From Flavobacteriales bacterium (GTDB lineage: Bacteria; Bacteroidota; Bacteroidia; Flavobacteriales_D; Sanyastnellaceae), in assembly GCA_027488055.1 (NCBI GenBank), contig JAIYCK010000125.1:1-16945 (forward strand): a stretch of 16,945 nucleotides of DNA. Direction: 5' to 3'. The notes under the pieces are model-generated. The model had not been told where the DNA came from, ran no database searches, and saw nothing but the letters and a program-made list of their open reading frames with translations. Positions 16,187 to 16,945 of this stretch are shown piece by piece; positions within the stretch are counted from its first letter, which is position 1; each line of letters starts with the position of its first letter. The translations under genes and the position numbers were made by a program.

Positions 16187-16945
16187 ATGAAATTTTCTTT
16201 GCACCTCTCCCTTTTGTTTTGCGCTGTTTTATTGCAGCATGCAGCTTATGGACAAAAGAAGCACAAAGCACCTGTTGCCACGGTAACTGCCACCAAGGCC
16301 TCAGATCGTCTCGCAAGCGGTAAACAAAACACTCAAATGCGCTTGGAATCGCCACTTAGCAAGCTTCCCGCCACCAATTTAGGCCCCACTGTCATGAGTG
16401 GCAGAGTAGTGGACATCGCTGTGGACCCGAAAAATGAGCACCATTTTTATGTCGCTTATGCTACCGGTGGACTCTGGGAAACCCATAACAACGGTGCTTC
16501 ATTCACACCCATTTTTGACCAACAAGATGTCATTGGCATTGGTGCCATTGCGGTGGACTGGACCAGCCAACGTATTTGGGTAGGTACAGGCGAATCCAAT
16601 TCTTCACGCTCATCTTACAGTGGACTAGGTGTTTATCTTGGAACTCGCGAAGGCGATTCATACGAATGGCGGCATATGGGATTAGCTGATAGCCATCACA
16701 TTGGCAGAATTGTTTTACACCCAAATCAACCCCAAACTGCATTTGTAGCCGTAATCGGGCATTTATACACACCCAACCAAGAAAGAGGTATCTACATCAC
16801 CAAAGATGGTGGCGTCACATGGACCCACGCGCTCGCGATCAATGCTCAAACGGGTTGTATCGATATCGAGATCAATCCCAAAGATCCGAATGAACTATTT
16901 GCAGCTGCATGGACACGCAATCGGCGCGCATGGAACTTTGAAGAG
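16187..16945 (+). CDS. Secreted BNR/VPS10-like beta-propeller protein (partial, 3' end off window)
   Basis: The frame is open from ATG 16187 to the right edge: 253 residues, no stop. Residues 1-23 are a signal peptide (LSLLFCAVLLQHAAYGQ, cleavage near YGQ/KKH), followed by a basic, Ala/Thr-rich linker. From about residue 64 the sequence (NLGPTVMSGRVVDIAVDP, YATGGLWETHNNGASF, WVGTGESNSSRSSYSG, DSHHIGRIVLHP, YITKDGGVTW) matches sortilin/VPS10-type BNR repeat proteins of Bacteroidota, often annotated as glycosyl hydrolases. The Asp-box-like pieces NNGASF and KDGGVTW mark successive propeller blades. From memory such proteins are usually several hundred residues longer, so most of the protein lies outside. 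True glycosidase activity is not shown by these motifs. It diverges from the PASTA operon. Confidence 0.85.
   Translation, partial: MKFSLHLSLLFCAVLLQHAAYGQKKHKAPVATVTATKASDRLASGKQNTQMRLESPLSKLPATNLGPTVMSGRVVDIAVDPKNEHHFYVAYATGGLWETHNNGASFTPIFDQQDVIGIGAIAVDWTSQRIWVGTGESNSSRSSYSGLGVYLGTREGDSYEWRHMGLADSHHIGRIVLHPNQPQTAFVAVIGHLYTPNQERGIYITKDGGVTWTHALAINAQTGCIDIEINPKDPNELFAAAWTRNRRAWNFEE

Overview
The window reads as a chromosomal segment of a member of the Bacteroidota. Three things point there. Two proteins end in recognisable type IX secretion (T9SS) C-terminal sorting domains. One of them also carries SprB-like repeats. The -7 element TAnnTTTG, typical of this phylum, occurs upstream of several genes, while Shine-Dalgarno sites are not evident. 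The short CarB without its allosteric domain fits a flavobacterium-like lineage from memory, but I cannot fix the genus.

Layout. Positions 1-2695 (minus strand) hold the N-terminal 898 residues of a large secreted protein: a signal peptide, seven FG-GAP/VCBS repeats, an ASPIC/UnbV-like segment, an Ig-like module and a glycine-rich domain. It runs off the left edge. A small MazG/YpjD-like nucleotide pyrophosphohydrolase follows (2846-3193, plus). Next is a 1680-residue surface protein (3301-8343, plus) built of 15 very regular ~93-residue Ig/cadherin-like repeats, two SprB-like repeats and a T9SS tail. A hairpin terminator that works in both directions (8364-8396) separates it from the converging carB (8439-11255, minus). 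An alpha/beta hydrolase diverges from carB (11429-12256, plus) and converges on a three-gene minus-strand operon (16027 to 12308): a membrane-anchored PASTA protein, a T9SS-exported protein, then the pseudouridine synthase RluD. The right edge holds the start of a secreted BNR/VPS10-type beta-propeller protein (16187 onward, plus).

How it works together. The window mixes housekeeping genes (carB, rluD, MazG-like enzyme) with genes for exported proteins. Four proteins carry Sec signal peptides, and two of these show T9SS tails inside the window; the other two are cut before their C-termini. No T9SS machinery, transposase, integrase, tRNA, rRNA, CRISPR array, toxin-antitoxin pair or defence cassette was recognised. 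No stretch above 300 bases lacks a gene. I do not see a wholly new system. The most unusual items are the cysteine-marked 15-repeat adhesin-like protein, the mosaic propeller protein, the 14-base A tract inside carB and the symmetric elements in several leader regions.
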